A DNA stretch of 43,662 nucleotides from Bacteroidales bacterium. Its GTDB lineage: Bacteria > Bacteroidota > Bacteroidia > Bacteroidales > UBA932. The notes beneath the pieces are model-generated. The model was not told the DNA's origin and made no database searches. It was given only the letters and a program-made list of their open reading frames with translations. Below are positions 43,581 through 43,662 of the stretch, piece by piece. The stretch spans positions 1-43,662 of the forward strand of contig SUYO01000011.1 in assembly GCA_015060385.1 (NCBI GenBank), in the 5' to 3' direction. Each line of letters starts with the position of its first letter. Position 1 is the stretch's first letter. The translations under genes were made by a program, and so were the position numbers.

Positions 43581-43662
43581 TGGCAGCTACCTACTCTCCC
43601 ACCTGGTGGGGCAGTACCATCGGCGATGGTGAGCTTAACTTCTCTGTTCGGAATGGGAAGAG
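43581..43662 (-). rRNA. rrf: 5S rRNA, 3' part, cut by the window edge
   Basis: On the minus strand the sequence contains CCATTCCGAACAGAGAAGTTAAG, written here in two parts as CCATTCCGAACAG and AGAAGTTAAG, followed by the GGTACTGCCCC..GGTGGGAGAGTAGG helix and the 3' end near TGCCA. About 82 of roughly 110 bases are present. The rest of the rRNA operon would lie to the right. Confidence 0.95.

Overview
This 43.7-kb window comes from a Bacteroidota genome, almost certainly order Bacteroidales. Evidence: many genes follow a TAnnTTTG box typical of Bacteroides-type promoters; there is a FimA/Mfa1-FimB/Mfa2 (type V) fimbrial operon; several families typical of or largely confined to this phylum occur (DUF4295, DUF4296, DUF4199, DUF3575, DUF6515, a DUF4922-SpoIID fusion, a membrane-anchored HU-like protein); and infC begins upstream of the usual start with an Ala/Pro-rich leader that I recall from Alistipes-like relatives. 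Family or genus cannot be fixed from the sequence alone.

Layout. 1-4.2 kb (minus): a PagL-like outer-membrane barrel, prfB and asnA. 4.3-6.0 kb (plus): murI and a polysaccharide-deacetylase lipoprotein, closed by a 21-bp perfect hairpin. 6.0-17.2 kb (minus): one long nine-gene run, HU-like membrane protein > acyl-ACP thioesterase > NUDIX > GT2 > DUF4922-SpoIID fusion > AmpG-like permease > serpin > NamZ (DUF1343) > DUF6515. Its middle looks like a peptidoglycan-fragment recycling module with a lipoprotein serpin embedded. 17.3-22.5 kb: tRNA-Asn, a GH3 beta-glucosidase, a 2-hydroxyacid dehydrogenase, an M48 lipoprotein protease, a small secreted protein and tRNA-Leu(CAG). 22.5-28.3 kb (minus): a fimbrial operon in the order HExxH lipoprotein > DUF3575 > OmpA/TPR-like lipoprotein > fimbrillin > FimB/Mfa2.

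28.4-41.3 kb (minus) is mostly housekeeping: thrS-infC-rpmI-rplT-lepB; rpmB-rpmG-DUF4295 ending at a terminator; then ftsY-pheT-DUF4296-amidohydrolase-radical SAM-dtd-deoC, tightly packed with TAATG/TGATG overlaps. 41.4-42.9 kb (plus): DUF4199 and a membrane GT2. The right end holds a 51-bp tandem array (nine full units and a partial one, no length change), the terminator of an rRNA operon, and the 3' part of 5S rRNA on the minus strand.

Most notable features: dispersed palindromic repeats that have entered the DUF4922-SpoIID gene (one expands in frame inside the protein, one supplies its last codons and stop); an infC gene whose only well-placed start is AUC; a fimbrial operon led by an unusual HExxH lipoprotein behind a perfect 14-bp inverted repeat lying in its promoter; and the 51-bp hairpin array beside the rRNA operon. 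No CRISPR array, insertion sequence, integrase or phage gene was seen.
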